Part shown: in pieces, positions 8,078-15,607 of the stretch | Numbering within the stretch: the stretch's first letter is position 1 | How the letters are laid out: every line of letters starts with the position of its first letter | Assembly (NCBI RefSeq): GCF_018531125.1 | Contig: NZ_JAHDSY010000004.1 | Length of the DNA: 64,000 nucleotides | Direction: 5' to 3' (one strand) | DNA from: Canibacter zhuwentaonis | Lineage (GTDB): Bacteria > Actinomycetota > Actinomycetes > Actinomycetales > Microbacteriaceae | The notes under the pieces: model-generated | What the model was told of the DNA's origin: nothing | The model's database searches: none | The model's input: the letters and a program-made list of their open reading frames with translations, nothing else | Translations under genes and position numbers: made by a program

Positions 8078-9079
8078 ATGTTTAGAAAAGTAAGGCGTAA
8101 CCTGCTGCCGATTCTTATTTCGCTGGTGTTAATAACCGGCGTAACGCTAATGCTGTATCCATCCACTTCCCAGTGGGTTTCTGCCTACAACCAGTCAAAA
8201 GTTACCAGCGACTATTCTAATGGAATTGACAAGGTTTTGCCGCCGCCAGATTCCCAGATTGAGGCGGCTTCGCTGTACAACGAAGCTCTGGTTTCGGGTG
8301 CGCTGGTTGCTTCTGGCGAGCGCTTCCCAACTGCCTTTGACGGCGAATCAAGTTTACCAGCAGGCGTGAAGCCGTACGAGCAGCAGCTGCAGGTGGGCAC
8401 AACGGGGCTTATGTCGCGCATTAAAATCTCTAAAATTAACGTTGATCTGCCCATTTATCACAGTGTGAGCGACGATGTTTTGCTGGTTGGTGCGGGGCAT
8501 CTTGAGGGTACCTCTCTGCCGGTTGGCGGCGATGGCACCCGTACGGTTGTGAGCGCGCACAGGGGCTTGGCGAGCGCGAGAATGTTTACGGATCTCGACA
8601 GGCTCGAAAAGGGTGACATCTTTACTTTTGAGACTTTCGGGCAGGTTTTAACGTATCGCATCTCCGAGATTCAGGTTGTTGACCCAGATGATCGGCAGGC
8701 GATTTTGCCAGTTGCTGGCAAAGATCTGGCGACGCTCGTTACTTGCACGCCGCTGGGCATTAACAGTCACCGAATTCTTGTGACGGGCGAGCGCGTGAGT
8801 CCGACTCCAAAAAACGAAATCGAGGGTTTAAAAGACATTGACCCGGGTTTCCCGTGGTGGCTGATTATGTGGGTTGGTTCGATTGCGGGCGTGATTCTGG
8901 GTGTGCGCTATATGCTGTTTCCGACTAAGAAGAAAAAAGCGGATGCAGATGCTGGTGCAGATGCTGATGCTGAAGCTAATGCAGCTGCGGATGCTAATGC
9001 AGCTGCGGATGCTAATGCAGCTGCGGATGCTGGTGCAGATGCGGATGCGCAAGCCGCTGAGCTGGTTGGTGCGGGCTAA
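8078..9079 (+). CDS. class C-type sortase with Ala/Asp-rich C-terminal tail
   Basis: A membrane transpeptidase that cuts LPXTG-like signals and joins surface proteins or pilins. The N-terminal membrane segment is at residues 9-28, the catalytic His is H161 in 'SAHRGL', the Cys is C223 in 'TLVTCTP' and the Arg is R232 in 'SHRILVTGER'. A second membrane segment (about 260-281) after the catalytic domain is typical of class C. The run KKKK is followed by an unusual tail of about 45 residues made almost only of Ala, Asp, Asn and Gly, encoded by tandem repeats. The LPLTG protein at 1-661 is a likely substrate. No lid motif (DPF/W) is obvious. Confidence 0.88.
   Translation: MFRKVRRNLLPILISLVLITGVTLMLYPSTSQWVSAYNQSKVTSDYSNGIDKVLPPPDSQIEAASLYNEALVSGALVASGERFPTAFDGESSLPAGVKPYEQQLQVGTTGLMSRIKISKINVDLPIYHSVSDDVLLVGAGHLEGTSLPVGGDGTRTVVSAHRGLASARMFTDLDRLEKGDIFTFETFGQVLTYRISEIQVVDPDDRQAILPVAGKDLATLVTCTPLGINSHRILVTGERVSPTPKNEIEGLKDIDPGFPWWLIMWVGSIAGVILGVRYMLFPTKKKKADADAGADADAEANAAADANAAADANAAADAGADADAQAAELVGAG
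8975..9028 (+). repeat. three perfect 18-bp tandem repeats in the sortase tail
   Basis: The unit GCTAATGCAGCTGCGGAT occurs three times without a mismatch and encodes Ala-Asn-Ala-Ala-Ala-Asp. Degenerate GCNGAT copies flank it on both sides. In-frame copy number changes would lengthen or shorten the tail without breaking the gene. Confidence 0.9.
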
Positions 9080-9406
9080 CCTAGCGGGTGCGCACTTCGC
9101 CAGCGTGGGTGACTGCGACGCGAGTAGAAAGCACGGACTCGGGGCGGGCACGGCTCAAACTCGCGCCCGCGCAAAGCAGAAAGTGCGATCGTGGGCGCGC
9201 AGCAAGTCGTATGCACGCGAAAGGCTGCAGAAAGCCTAAATAAGACTCCAACTGACGTTTTCGCCGCTAAAATAGTTTTGGAACGGGGGCTTAGTTACTG
9301 CTTTTAGTGGTTTGGCAAAGTGCTTATTCTGGCGTTATCTCGCTCAAAGGTATAGACTTGTTGAGTTATTTTGATACACTTTCGTGTTTTGTAGACGGAG
9401 GACAAT
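9080..9406. other. 327-base gap before secY, no gene seen
   Basis: No convincing gene or RNA is visible. A weak promoter candidate for secY is TTGGCA (9312-9317), a 17-base spacer and TTATCT (9335-9340). The gap is where rplO and the rest of the spc ribosomal operon usually sit in actinobacteria. Confidence 0.5.
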
Positions 9407-10729
9407 TTGTTCAGGGCTATTAGTCGAGTTTTTCGCACACCAGATTTGAGACGTAAGATACTCTTTACGCTTGCAATCATGGCGGTATTTCGACTAGGCT
9501 CTTTCGTGCCTGCGCCGTTCGTTAACTTCAACAACGTGCAAGCTTGTTTGACCTCTGCGGAGAGCGCATCGGGGCTGTACCAGATGATCAACTTGTTTTC
9601 TGGTGGTGCACTGTTGCAGCTCTCTATTTTTGCGCTCGGCATTATGCCGTACATCACCGCGTCTATTATTACGCAGCTGTTGCGCGTTGTCATTCCACAC
9701 TTTGAGTCGCTGCACCAGGAGGGTCAGGCAGGGCAGGCTAAACTCTCACAATACACGCGCTATCTCACAATTGGGCTTGCTATTTTGCAGGCAACAACCC
9801 TGCTGGTAACGGCTCGTTCAGGATTGCTTTTTGGTGCGGCACAGTCCGCCGCCTGCGAAAAAATCGTTGCTCCTGAGTGGTGGGCGATGCTGGTGCAGAT
9901 TGTGACCATGACAGCCGGCACCGGGCTTGTGATGTGGCTTGGTGAGCTGATTACCGAGCGTGGTATCGGCAACGGTATGTCACTGCTTATTTTCACCTCG
10001 ATTGCGGCCGGTTTCCCGGGTGCGTTGATGACAATCCAGCAGTCAAAAGGCTGGGAGATTTTCATATTCGTAATTCTTATCGGACTCGTTGTAATGCTCG
10101 CGGTTGTGTTTGTTGAGCAGTCGCAGCGTCGGATTCCTGTGCAATACGCGAAGCGTGTTATTGGTCGCCGCACTTACGGTGGCAGCAGCACGTACATTCC
10201 GATTAAGGTGAATATGGCTGGCGTTATCCCCGTTATCTTCGCGTCGTCGATTCTGTTTATTCCGCTGCTTATTACGCAGTTCAACACCCCAGCTCCGGGT
10301 AAAGAACCTGCCGAGTGGGTTGTGTGGATTCAAAACAATCTTGTTTACGGTGACCAGCCAATTTATATGGCGGTGTTCTTCCTGCTCACAATTGCGTTCG
10401 CGTTCTTCTACGTGGGAATTACTTTTAACCCTGATGAGGTAGCTGGCAATATGAAACGCTACGGCGGTTTTATCCCGGGCATTCGCGCAGGTCAGCCAAC
10501 AGCCGATTTCCTGCGCTATGTGATCAACAGAATTACTTCAGCGGGTGCGTTGTACCTGGGCTTTATCGCGATGATCCCACTGTTTGCGCTGGCTTTGTTT
10601 AGCGCAAACCAGAACTTCCCATTTGGCGGATCTTCAATTCTGATTATTGTGGGTGTGGGTCTTGAGACTGTGAAACAGATTGACGCGCAGCTGCAGGAGC
10701 GCCACTACGAGGGGCTTATAAAAAACTAG
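9407..10729 (+). CDS. secY: preprotein translocase channel subunit SecY
   Basis: The central channel of the SecYEG translocon, with ten membrane segments in 440 residues, the expected length. Typical motifs include 'FRTPDLRRKILFTL' at the N-terminus, 'LGIMPYITASII', 'GERGIGNGMSL'-like 'TERGIGNGMSLL', and 'QFKRYG'-like 'GNMKRYGGFIPGIR'. Translation starts at TTG, supported by CGGAGGA 4-9 bases upstream. It is followed by adk after 3 bases. Here it is the first gene of its cluster, with a sortase gene rather than rplO before it. Confidence 0.97.
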   Translation: MFRAISRVFRTPDLRRKILFTLAIMAVFRLGSFVPAPFVNFNNVQACLTSAESASGLYQMINLFSGGALLQLSIFALGIMPYITASIITQLLRVVIPHFESLHQEGQAGQAKLSQYTRYLTIGLAILQATTLLVTARSGLLFGAAQSAACEKIVAPEWWAMLVQIVTMTAGTGLVMWLGELITERGIGNGMSLLIFTSIAAGFPGALMTIQQSKGWEIFIFVILIGLVVMLAVVFVEQSQRRIPVQYAKRVIGRRTYGGSSTYIPIKVNMAGVIPVIFASSILFIPLLITQFNTPAPGKEPAEWVVWIQNNLVYGDQPIYMAVFFLLTIAFAFFYVGITFNPDEVAGNMKRYGGFIPGIRAGQPTADFLRYVINRITSAGALYLGFIAMIPLFALALFSANQNFPFGGSSILIIVGVGLETVKQIDAQLQERHYEGLIKN

Positions 10730-10732
10730 GAT

Positions 10733-11329
10733 ATGACTGATAATTTGACTAAACTAAACCTGCTTATTATCGGCGCTCCTGGCGCAGGAAAAGGCACTCA
10801 GGCGCAGCTAATTGCCGAGAAATATCAGATTCCAACAATTTCGACCGGCGATATTTTCAGGGAAAATATTAAAACCGGTACCGAGCTCGGGCAAAAAGTG
10901 CAGCAGATTATTGCCGCCGGCGAGCTTGTGCCAGACTCGCTAACCAACGAGATTGTTGCTGACAGGCTGCAGCAGGATGATGTTGTAAACGGCTTTCTGC
11001 TTGACGGGTATCCACGCAACGAGGCTCAGGTTGTTGCTTTAGATCAGTTTTTAGCAGACCGCGGCGAGGTGCTCACCGCAGTAATCATGCTCGAGGCGGA
11101 CACCGATGTTGTTGTGTCGCGCCTGTTACAGCGTGCATTCCGTGAGGGGCGTGACGATGATACCGAAGAGGTGATCCGCCACAGGCAGAATGTTTACCGT
11201 GAGCAAACGGCTCCGCTTGTCGCTATTTTCAGCGAGCGTGGCATTTTGGTATCGGTTGACGGGCTGGGCAGCGTTGCAGAAATTGCGGAGCGCATTAATA
11301 CTGCGCTCGCAGTTAAACTGGGGTCGTAA
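10733..11329 (+). CDS. adk: adenylate kinase
   Basis: Catalyses ATP + AMP to 2 ADP in the cytoplasm. The P-loop 'GAPGAGKGT' is at residues 14-22, followed by 'ISTGDIFREN' and 'FLLDGYPRN'. At 198 residues it is the short form: the LID region around 'REGRDDDTEEVIRHR' lacks the zinc finger insert, as is usual in actinobacteria. It sits tightly between secY and map (3-base gaps), so the three are probably one transcript. Confidence 0.97.
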   Translation: MTDNLTKLNLLIIGAPGAGKGTQAQLIAEKYQIPTISTGDIFRENIKTGTELGQKVQQIIAAGELVPDSLTNEIVADRLQQDDVVNGFLLDGYPRNEAQVVALDQFLADRGEVLTAVIMLEADTDVVVSRLLQRAFREGRDDDTEEVIRHRQNVYREQTAPLVAIFSERGILVSVDGLGSVAEIAERINTALAVKLGS

Positions 11330-11332
11330 GCT

Positions 11333-12169
11333 GTGCGCGGAGTTAGAAGGTCAATTTACAAGTCACCAGCGCAGCTGCGCTTAATGCTTGAGCCAAACCG
11401 AATCACTCGCGAGGCTTTGGAAGCTGCGAAGAGCGTTTGCAAAGCGGGAGCCACACTGCTTGACCTTGATCGAGCGGCGGAGGCGCGGATTCGCGAGCTG
11501 GGCGCAGCCTCTAATTTCATGCTCGAGCCCGGTTACAAGCACACAATTTGCGCTAATGTGAACGATGCTGTTGTGCACGCTGTGCCAACTGATTATGTGC
11601 TGCAGCCGGGAGATATTATTTCCATTGACTGCGGCGCTGTGCTGGGAGGATGGAATGGGGATTCTGCGCTCACTGTTGTAATTCCAGATGCGGATCGCCC
11701 CGAGCTGGTGGCGGCACGCGAAAGCCTGAGCGACCACACAAAGGAGGCCATGTGGCACGGTATTGCCGCCCTGGCAAAAGGAAAATACGTTAACGAAATA
11801 GGCGTTGCTGTGGAAGACTACATCACTAAAAACACCGATTATAAAATTGTTGAAGAGTATATCGGGCACGGTATTGGGCGCTCTATGCACGAGGCTCCCC
11901 CCGTGTTCAATCACGCGGTCGCCGGGCGTAGCGAGCAGATTAAACCCGGTCTGGTGGTTGCGATTGAGCCGATTATTGCCGTTGACAATGCCGAGTGTGC
12001 GGTTGACTCTGCCGACGGCTGGACGGTGCGTTTGCGCAATGGTAAAGACAGCTGCCAGTGGGAGCACAGTGTTGCCATGCACAAAGACGGCATTTGGGTG
12101 CTAACTGCTGAGGACGGCGGCGCGGCAGGGCTCGCGCCGTTTGGAATCACACCAACTCCTATTGCCTAG
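11333..12169 (+). CDS. map: type I methionine aminopeptidase
   Basis: Removes the initiator methionine from nascent proteins. Metal ligands are visible in 'SIDCGAVLGGWNGDSALT' (two Asp), 'GHGIGRSMHE' (His), 'AIEPIIAV' (Glu) and 'WEHSVAMH' (Glu). At 278 residues it fits MetAP type I with the short N-terminal extension of actinobacterial forms. GTG start 3 bases after adk. It keeps the ancestral secY-adk-map-infA order. Confidence 0.95.
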   Translation: MRGVRRSIYKSPAQLRLMLEPNRITREALEAAKSVCKAGATLLDLDRAAEARIRELGAASNFMLEPGYKHTICANVNDAVVHAVPTDYVLQPGDIISIDCGAVLGGWNGDSALTVVIPDADRPELVAARESLSDHTKEAMWHGIAALAKGKYVNEIGVAVEDYITKNTDYKIVEEYIGHGIGRSMHEAPPVFNHAVAGRSEQIKPGLVVAIEPIIAVDNAECAVDSADGWTVRLRNGKDSCQWEHSVAMHKDGIWVLTAEDGGAAGLAPFGITPTPIA

Positions 12170-12319
12170 CCTTGCTTACTAGCGGATCGCGCTCCGCGCG
12201 GTTTGCGGTTTATGCACACATCGCGTAGTATTGTTTGGTGGTGCTTTGTGCTGTTTGCTTTTGTAAGTAACACGAAGTGCTCGCATGCGTAGTTAATATT
12301 TGAAGCGATAATAGGAGAT

Positions 12320-12541
12320 ATGACTAAAAAAGAGGGTGTAATAGAGGTTGAGGGGCGCGTAGTCGAAGCATTGCGCAACGCTAACTTTCGTGTTGAACTA
12401 ACCAACGGGCACGTTGTGCTCGCGCAGATATCAGGCAAAATGCGCAAGAACTATATTCGTATTCTGCCAGAAGATCGAGTAATTGTTGAACTCACACCTT
12501 ACGATCTAACTCGTGGTCGTATCAGCTATCGCTACAAGTAA
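12320..12541 (+). CDS. infA: translation initiation factor IF-1
   Basis: A 73-residue OB-fold protein that occupies the ribosomal A site during initiation. 'KKEGVIEVEGRVVEALRNA', 'VELTNGHVVLAQISGKMRK' and 'RIVPEDRVIVEL'-like 'RILPEDRVIVEL' match IF-1. AGGAGA lies just before the ATG, and a TAATAT box (12294-12299) upstream predicts a short leader, so this gene probably has its own promoter after the 150-base gap. Confidence 0.97.
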   Translation: MTKKEGVIEVEGRVVEALRNANFRVELTNGHVVLAQISGKMRKNYIRILPEDRVIVELTPYDLTRGRISYRYK

Positions 12542-12607
12542 AGCTACAAAGTAACGGTTTGCGTGGTTAGCAGCGCATTCACGAGGACAGCGAGAAATGG
12601 AAACATT

Positions 12608-12721
12608 ATGAAAGTAAAACCAAGCGTTAAGAAGATTTGCGATAAGTGCAAAGTAATCCGCCGTCACGGTCGGGTTATGGTTATCTGCAGTAATCCACGC
12701 CACAAACAGCGCCAGGGCTAA
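12608..12721 (+). CDS. rpmJ: 50S ribosomal protein L36
   Basis: A 37-residue protein that binds 23S rRNA. It starts 'MKVKPSVKKICDKCKVIRR' and ends 'NPRHKQRQG'. It is the zinc-binding form, with C11, C14, C27 and H32. The ribosome binding site is weak (GAGAAATGGAAA). It sits in its ancestral place between infA and rpsM. Confidence 0.97.
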   Translation: MKVKPSVKKICDKCKVIRRHGRVMVICSNPRHKQRQG

Positions 12722-12868
12722 TCTTAGTCCAGGAACCATGCGCCCTCGGACGCACACTATGTAATATATCCGCGTATCTAAGAACTCAGCTTGCTGAAAA
12801 CACCTTGAGATGAAGGCTCAGACACCTGATACGCTCCACACCTTCAAGAAACACCTAGGAGATGCCTT

Positions 12869-13237
12869 ATGGCACGTCTGGCCGGAGTTGATATTCCGCG
12901 TGAGAAGCGCGTAGAAGTAGCTCTTACATACATTTATGGCGTGGGTCGCACCCGCGCTCTGAAAACACTAGCTGAGACTGGTATTGACAAAAACACCCGC
13001 GTTAAAGACCTTAATGATGATCAGCTTGTAGCGCTGCGAGATTATATCGAGGGTAACTTTAAAGTGGAGGGTGATCTGCGCCGTGAAGTGGCTGCGGATA
13101 TCCGCCGTAAAGTAGAAATTGGAAGTTACCAGGGCTTGCGTCATCGCAAGGGCTTGCCCGTGCACGGACAGCGCACGAAGACTAACGCTCGGACTCGTAA
13201 GGGACCAAAGCGCACCGTTGCAGGCAAGAAGAAGTAA
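12869..13237 (+). CDS. rpsM: 30S ribosomal protein S13
   Basis: S13 lies in the head of the small subunit and contacts the P-site tRNA and the large subunit. The 122 residues start 'MARLAGVDIPREKRVEVAL', contain the helix-two-turn-helix 'YIYGVGRTRALKTL', and end in a basic tail 'RTRKGPKRTVAGKKK'. AGGAGATG precedes the ATG. A leader of about 145 bases separates it from rpmJ. Confidence 0.98.
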   Translation: MARLAGVDIPREKRVEVALTYIYGVGRTRALKTLAETGIDKNTRVKDLNDDQLVALRDYIEGNFKVEGDLRREVAADIRRKVEIGSYQGLRHRKGLPVHGQRTKTNARTRKGPKRTVAGKKK

Positions 13238-13270
13238 CCCCACTCACACTAATTTTTCAAGGAGAACTTT

Positions 13271-13669
13271 ATGGCATCACCAAAATCTGCGGTGCGTAAG
13301 CCACGCCGCAAAGATAAAAAGAATGTTGCAGTGGGTCAGGCTCACATTAAGTCAACGTTTAACAACACGATCGTTTCTATTACTGACCCTACAGGTGCGG
13401 TTCTAAGCTGGGCTTCATCCGGCGAATCGGGTTTCAAAGGCTCACGTAAATCAACTCCTTTTGCGGCGCAGCTTGCAGCTGAATCAGCTGCTAAAAAAGC
13501 GCAAGAGTTTGGCATGAAGAAAGTTGACGTTTTCGTTAAAGGTCCAGGATCAGGACGTGAAACTGCGATCCGCTCACTGCAGGCCGCAGGTCTTGAAGTT
13601 GGTTCTATTACCGACGTGACACCTCAGGCACATAACGGATGCCGCCCTTCAAAACGGCGTCGCGTTTAA
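13271..13669 (+). CDS. rpsK: 30S ribosomal protein S11
   Basis: S11 forms part of the platform of the small subunit. The 132 residues carry 'HIKSTFNNTIVSITD', 'SSGESGFKGSRKSTPFAAQ' and the C-terminal 'HNGCRPSKRRRV', all S11 signatures. AAGGAG is placed 9 bases before the ATG. The next gene is rpoA, not rpsD; the separation of rpsD from this operon is typical of Micrococcales. Confidence 0.98.
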   Translation: MASPKSAVRKPRRKDKKNVAVGQAHIKSTFNNTIVSITDPTGAVLSWASSGESGFKGSRKSTPFAAQLAAESAAKKAQEFGMKKVDVFVKGPGSGRETAIRSLQAAGLEVGSITDVTPQAHNGCRPSKRRRV

Positions 13670-13680
13670 CTTTGAGCATC

Positions 13681-13707
13681 CCCCGCAGTGCTTTATTGCG
13701 GGGCTTT
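13681..13707 (+). terminator. terminator-like hairpin between rpsK and rpoA
   Basis: CCCCGCA (13681-13687) and TGCGGGG (13697-13703) form a 7-bp stem with a 9-base loop, followed by CTTTT. It is short but GC-rich, and could reduce read-through into rpoA. Confidence 0.6.
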
Positions 13708-13768
13708 TCCCTAACCCTTTAAACCGTATTGAGCCAGATAGTGGACTCTTTAACGAAAGGAATGAACA

Positions 13769-14773
13769 GTGCTCATAGCACAGCGACCTACACTTACAGA
13801 AGAAACAATTTCAGAGTTTCGTTCACGTTTTGTGTTCGAGCCTCTTGAACCAGGTTTCGGCTACACGCTAGGCAATTCCCTGCGTCGCACACTGCTTTCA
13901 TCTATTCCGGGCGCGGCTGTTACAAGCGTTAGCTTTGAGGGTGTTGCGCACGAATTCACAACCATCCCGCATATTAGCGAAGATGTTACAGATATTATTC
14001 TCAACATCAAGGGTCTGGTTGTTTCTAGCGAGCACGACGAGCCCATTACCGCGCATCTGCGCAAATCAGGCGCTGGTGTAATCACCGCAGCCGATATTTC
14101 AACCCCTGCGGGTGTTGAAATCCACAACCCAGATTTGGTTATCGCAACTTGCAGTGCGGATGCGCAGTTCGAGCTTGATATAACGATCGAGCGTGGTCGC
14201 GGTTACGTATCAGCGCAGCAGAACCGCAACGAAGACGCAGAGGTTGGTAGAATCCCGGTTGACTCTATCTACTCTCCAGTGCTTAAGGTTACATACGACG
14301 TTGAGGCAACCCGTGCGGGTGAGCGCACCGACTTCGATCGCCTCATCATTGACGTGGAAACCAAACCGGCTATTAGCCCGCGCGACGCGCTTGCCTCTGC
14401 GGGATCAACTCTTGTTGAGCTGTTCGGCATGGCGAGCGAGCTTAACCCCGCTGCGGAAGGTATTGAAATCGGTCAAAATCCGGTTGATCTTCCTGCGGAT
14501 AGCGAACTTGCGATCCCAATTGAGGATCTCGATCTTTCAATGCGCAGCTACAACTGCCTGAAACGCGAGGGCATCGACACCGTAAGTCAGCTTGTGACAC
14601 TGTCGCAGACAGAGCTGACTAACATCAGAAACTTTGGCGCGAAATCGGTTGTGGAGGTTAACAGTAAGCTCGCTGAGCGCGGTCTTTCACTGAAAGATTC
14701 GATACCAGGGCTTGACGGAGCTAACTACTATAGCTACGAAGACGGCGACAATTTAGAGGCAGAGCAGCGGTAG
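13769..14773 (+). CDS. rpoA: DNA-directed RNA polymerase alpha subunit
   Basis: Alpha dimerises and starts core enzyme assembly. The N-terminal domain holds 'FEPLEPGFGYTLGNSLRRTLLS'-type sequence (pieces 'EPLEPGFGYTLGNSLRR' and 'SSIPGAAVTSV'), and the C-terminal domain holds 'IEDLDLSMRSYNCLKREGI' and 'NFGAKSVVEVNSKL', which bind UP elements and activators. The length of 334 is normal. GTG start with GAAAGGA upstream. A terminator-like hairpin lies in the 99-base gap after rpsK. Confidence 0.98.
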   Translation: MLIAQRPTLTEETISEFRSRFVFEPLEPGFGYTLGNSLRRTLLSSIPGAAVTSVSFEGVAHEFTTIPHISEDVTDIILNIKGLVVSSEHDEPITAHLRKSGAGVITAADISTPAGVEIHNPDLVIATCSADAQFELDITIERGRGYVSAQQNRNEDAEVGRIPVDSIYSPVLKVTYDVEATRAGERTDFDRLIIDVETKPAISPRDALASAGSTLVELFGMASELNPAAEGIEIGQNPVDLPADSELAIPIEDLDLSMRSYNCLKREGIDTVSQLVTLSQTELTNIRNFGAKSVVEVNSKLAERGLSLKDSIPGLDGANYYSYEDGDNLEAEQR

Positions 14774-14801
14774 CGGCTCACTGAGATTTTAGGAGATAAA
14801 A

Positions 14802-15356
14802 ATGCCTAGACCAACTAAGGGGGCACGCCTTGGTGGCGGACCAACACATGAGCGTTTAATGCTCAACCAGCTGGCCTCACAGCTTTTTGAGCACAAGCGG
14901 ATCAAAACAACTGAGACCAAAGCAAAGCGCTTGCGTCCCGTTGCCGAGCGTCTTGTGACCTTCGCGAAGCGCGGCGACCTGCACTCACGCCGTCGCGTAA
15001 TGCGTCAGATTCTTGACAAATCAGTTGTGCATGAACTGTTCACAGATATTGCTCCGCTTGTTGCAGAGCGTGAGGGTGGCTACACACGCATTATTAAAAC
15101 AACTCCTCGCAAGGGCGATAACGCTCCCATGGCGATTATCGAGCTAGTGCTTGAGCCGGTTGCTAAAAAGGGTGCTGTTAAAGCCGCTCCTACTGCAACA
15201 GAGGCTGCTGTTGAAAGCGCTGACGAAACTGTGGCTGAAGGGGCTGTAGCAGCTGAAGAGGTTGCTGAGACCACAGCGGAAACAACTGCTGCGGCAACCG
15301 AGGTTGCCGCAGCAAGCGCGGATACGGAAGTAGAAACCGTAGCAGAAGTTAAATAA
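14802..15356 (+). CDS. rplQ: 50S ribosomal protein L17 with acidic Ala-rich tail
   Basis: L17 sits near the exit tunnel. The first 118 or so residues are normal L17: 'MPRPTKGARLGGGPTHERLM', 'LASQLFEHKRIKTTETKAK' and 'YTRIIKTTPRKGDNAPMA'. A tail of about 60 residues follows, made mainly of Ala, Glu, Thr and Val. Tails of this type occur on L17 in several actinobacteria and are probably disordered. AGGAG precedes the ATG. A strong terminator follows the gene. Confidence 0.97.
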   Translation: MPRPTKGARLGGGPTHERLMLNQLASQLFEHKRIKTTETKAKRLRPVAERLVTFAKRGDLHSRRRVMRQILDKSVVHELFTDIAPLVAEREGGYTRIIKTTPRKGDNAPMAIIELVLEPVAKKGAVKAAPTATEAAVESADETVAEGAVAAEEVAETTAETTAAATEVAAASADTEVETVAEVK

Positions 15357-15394
15357 GCTATTTTGATTAAAGATCAGCTTCTGGTTCATAGCTG

Positions 15395-15430
15395 AAATAG
15401 CGCCGAGTGTTTTCAGTCGGCGCTATTTTT
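15395..15430 (+). terminator. strong intrinsic terminator after rplQ
   Basis: AAATAGCGCCGA (15395-15406) and TCGGCGCTATTT (15417-15428) pair perfectly over 12 bp around a 10-base loop, with a T-run. This ends the rpoA-rplQ transcript. Confidence 0.9.
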
Positions 15431-15607
15431 ATGTGCGCTAAGAGCTTTAGAAGCGTGCGGTTTGGTGCTCTGTACGTTTTGGTCGGCTGTTCGTTTACCT
15501 GCGTGATCCTTTGTGGCAGTGGCTTTACAGGTTTGTAGTTTAACACTCTGAAAGTGGGGCTGACGTTTTAATATTGTAGCTCCGTGTTGCACGAGATTAT
15601 CGGGCAG

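Noticed and set aside
9080..9406. A structured RNA (tmRNA, SRP RNA or RNase P RNA) in the gap before secY
   Set aside because: None of the conserved motifs of these RNAs can be found on either strand.
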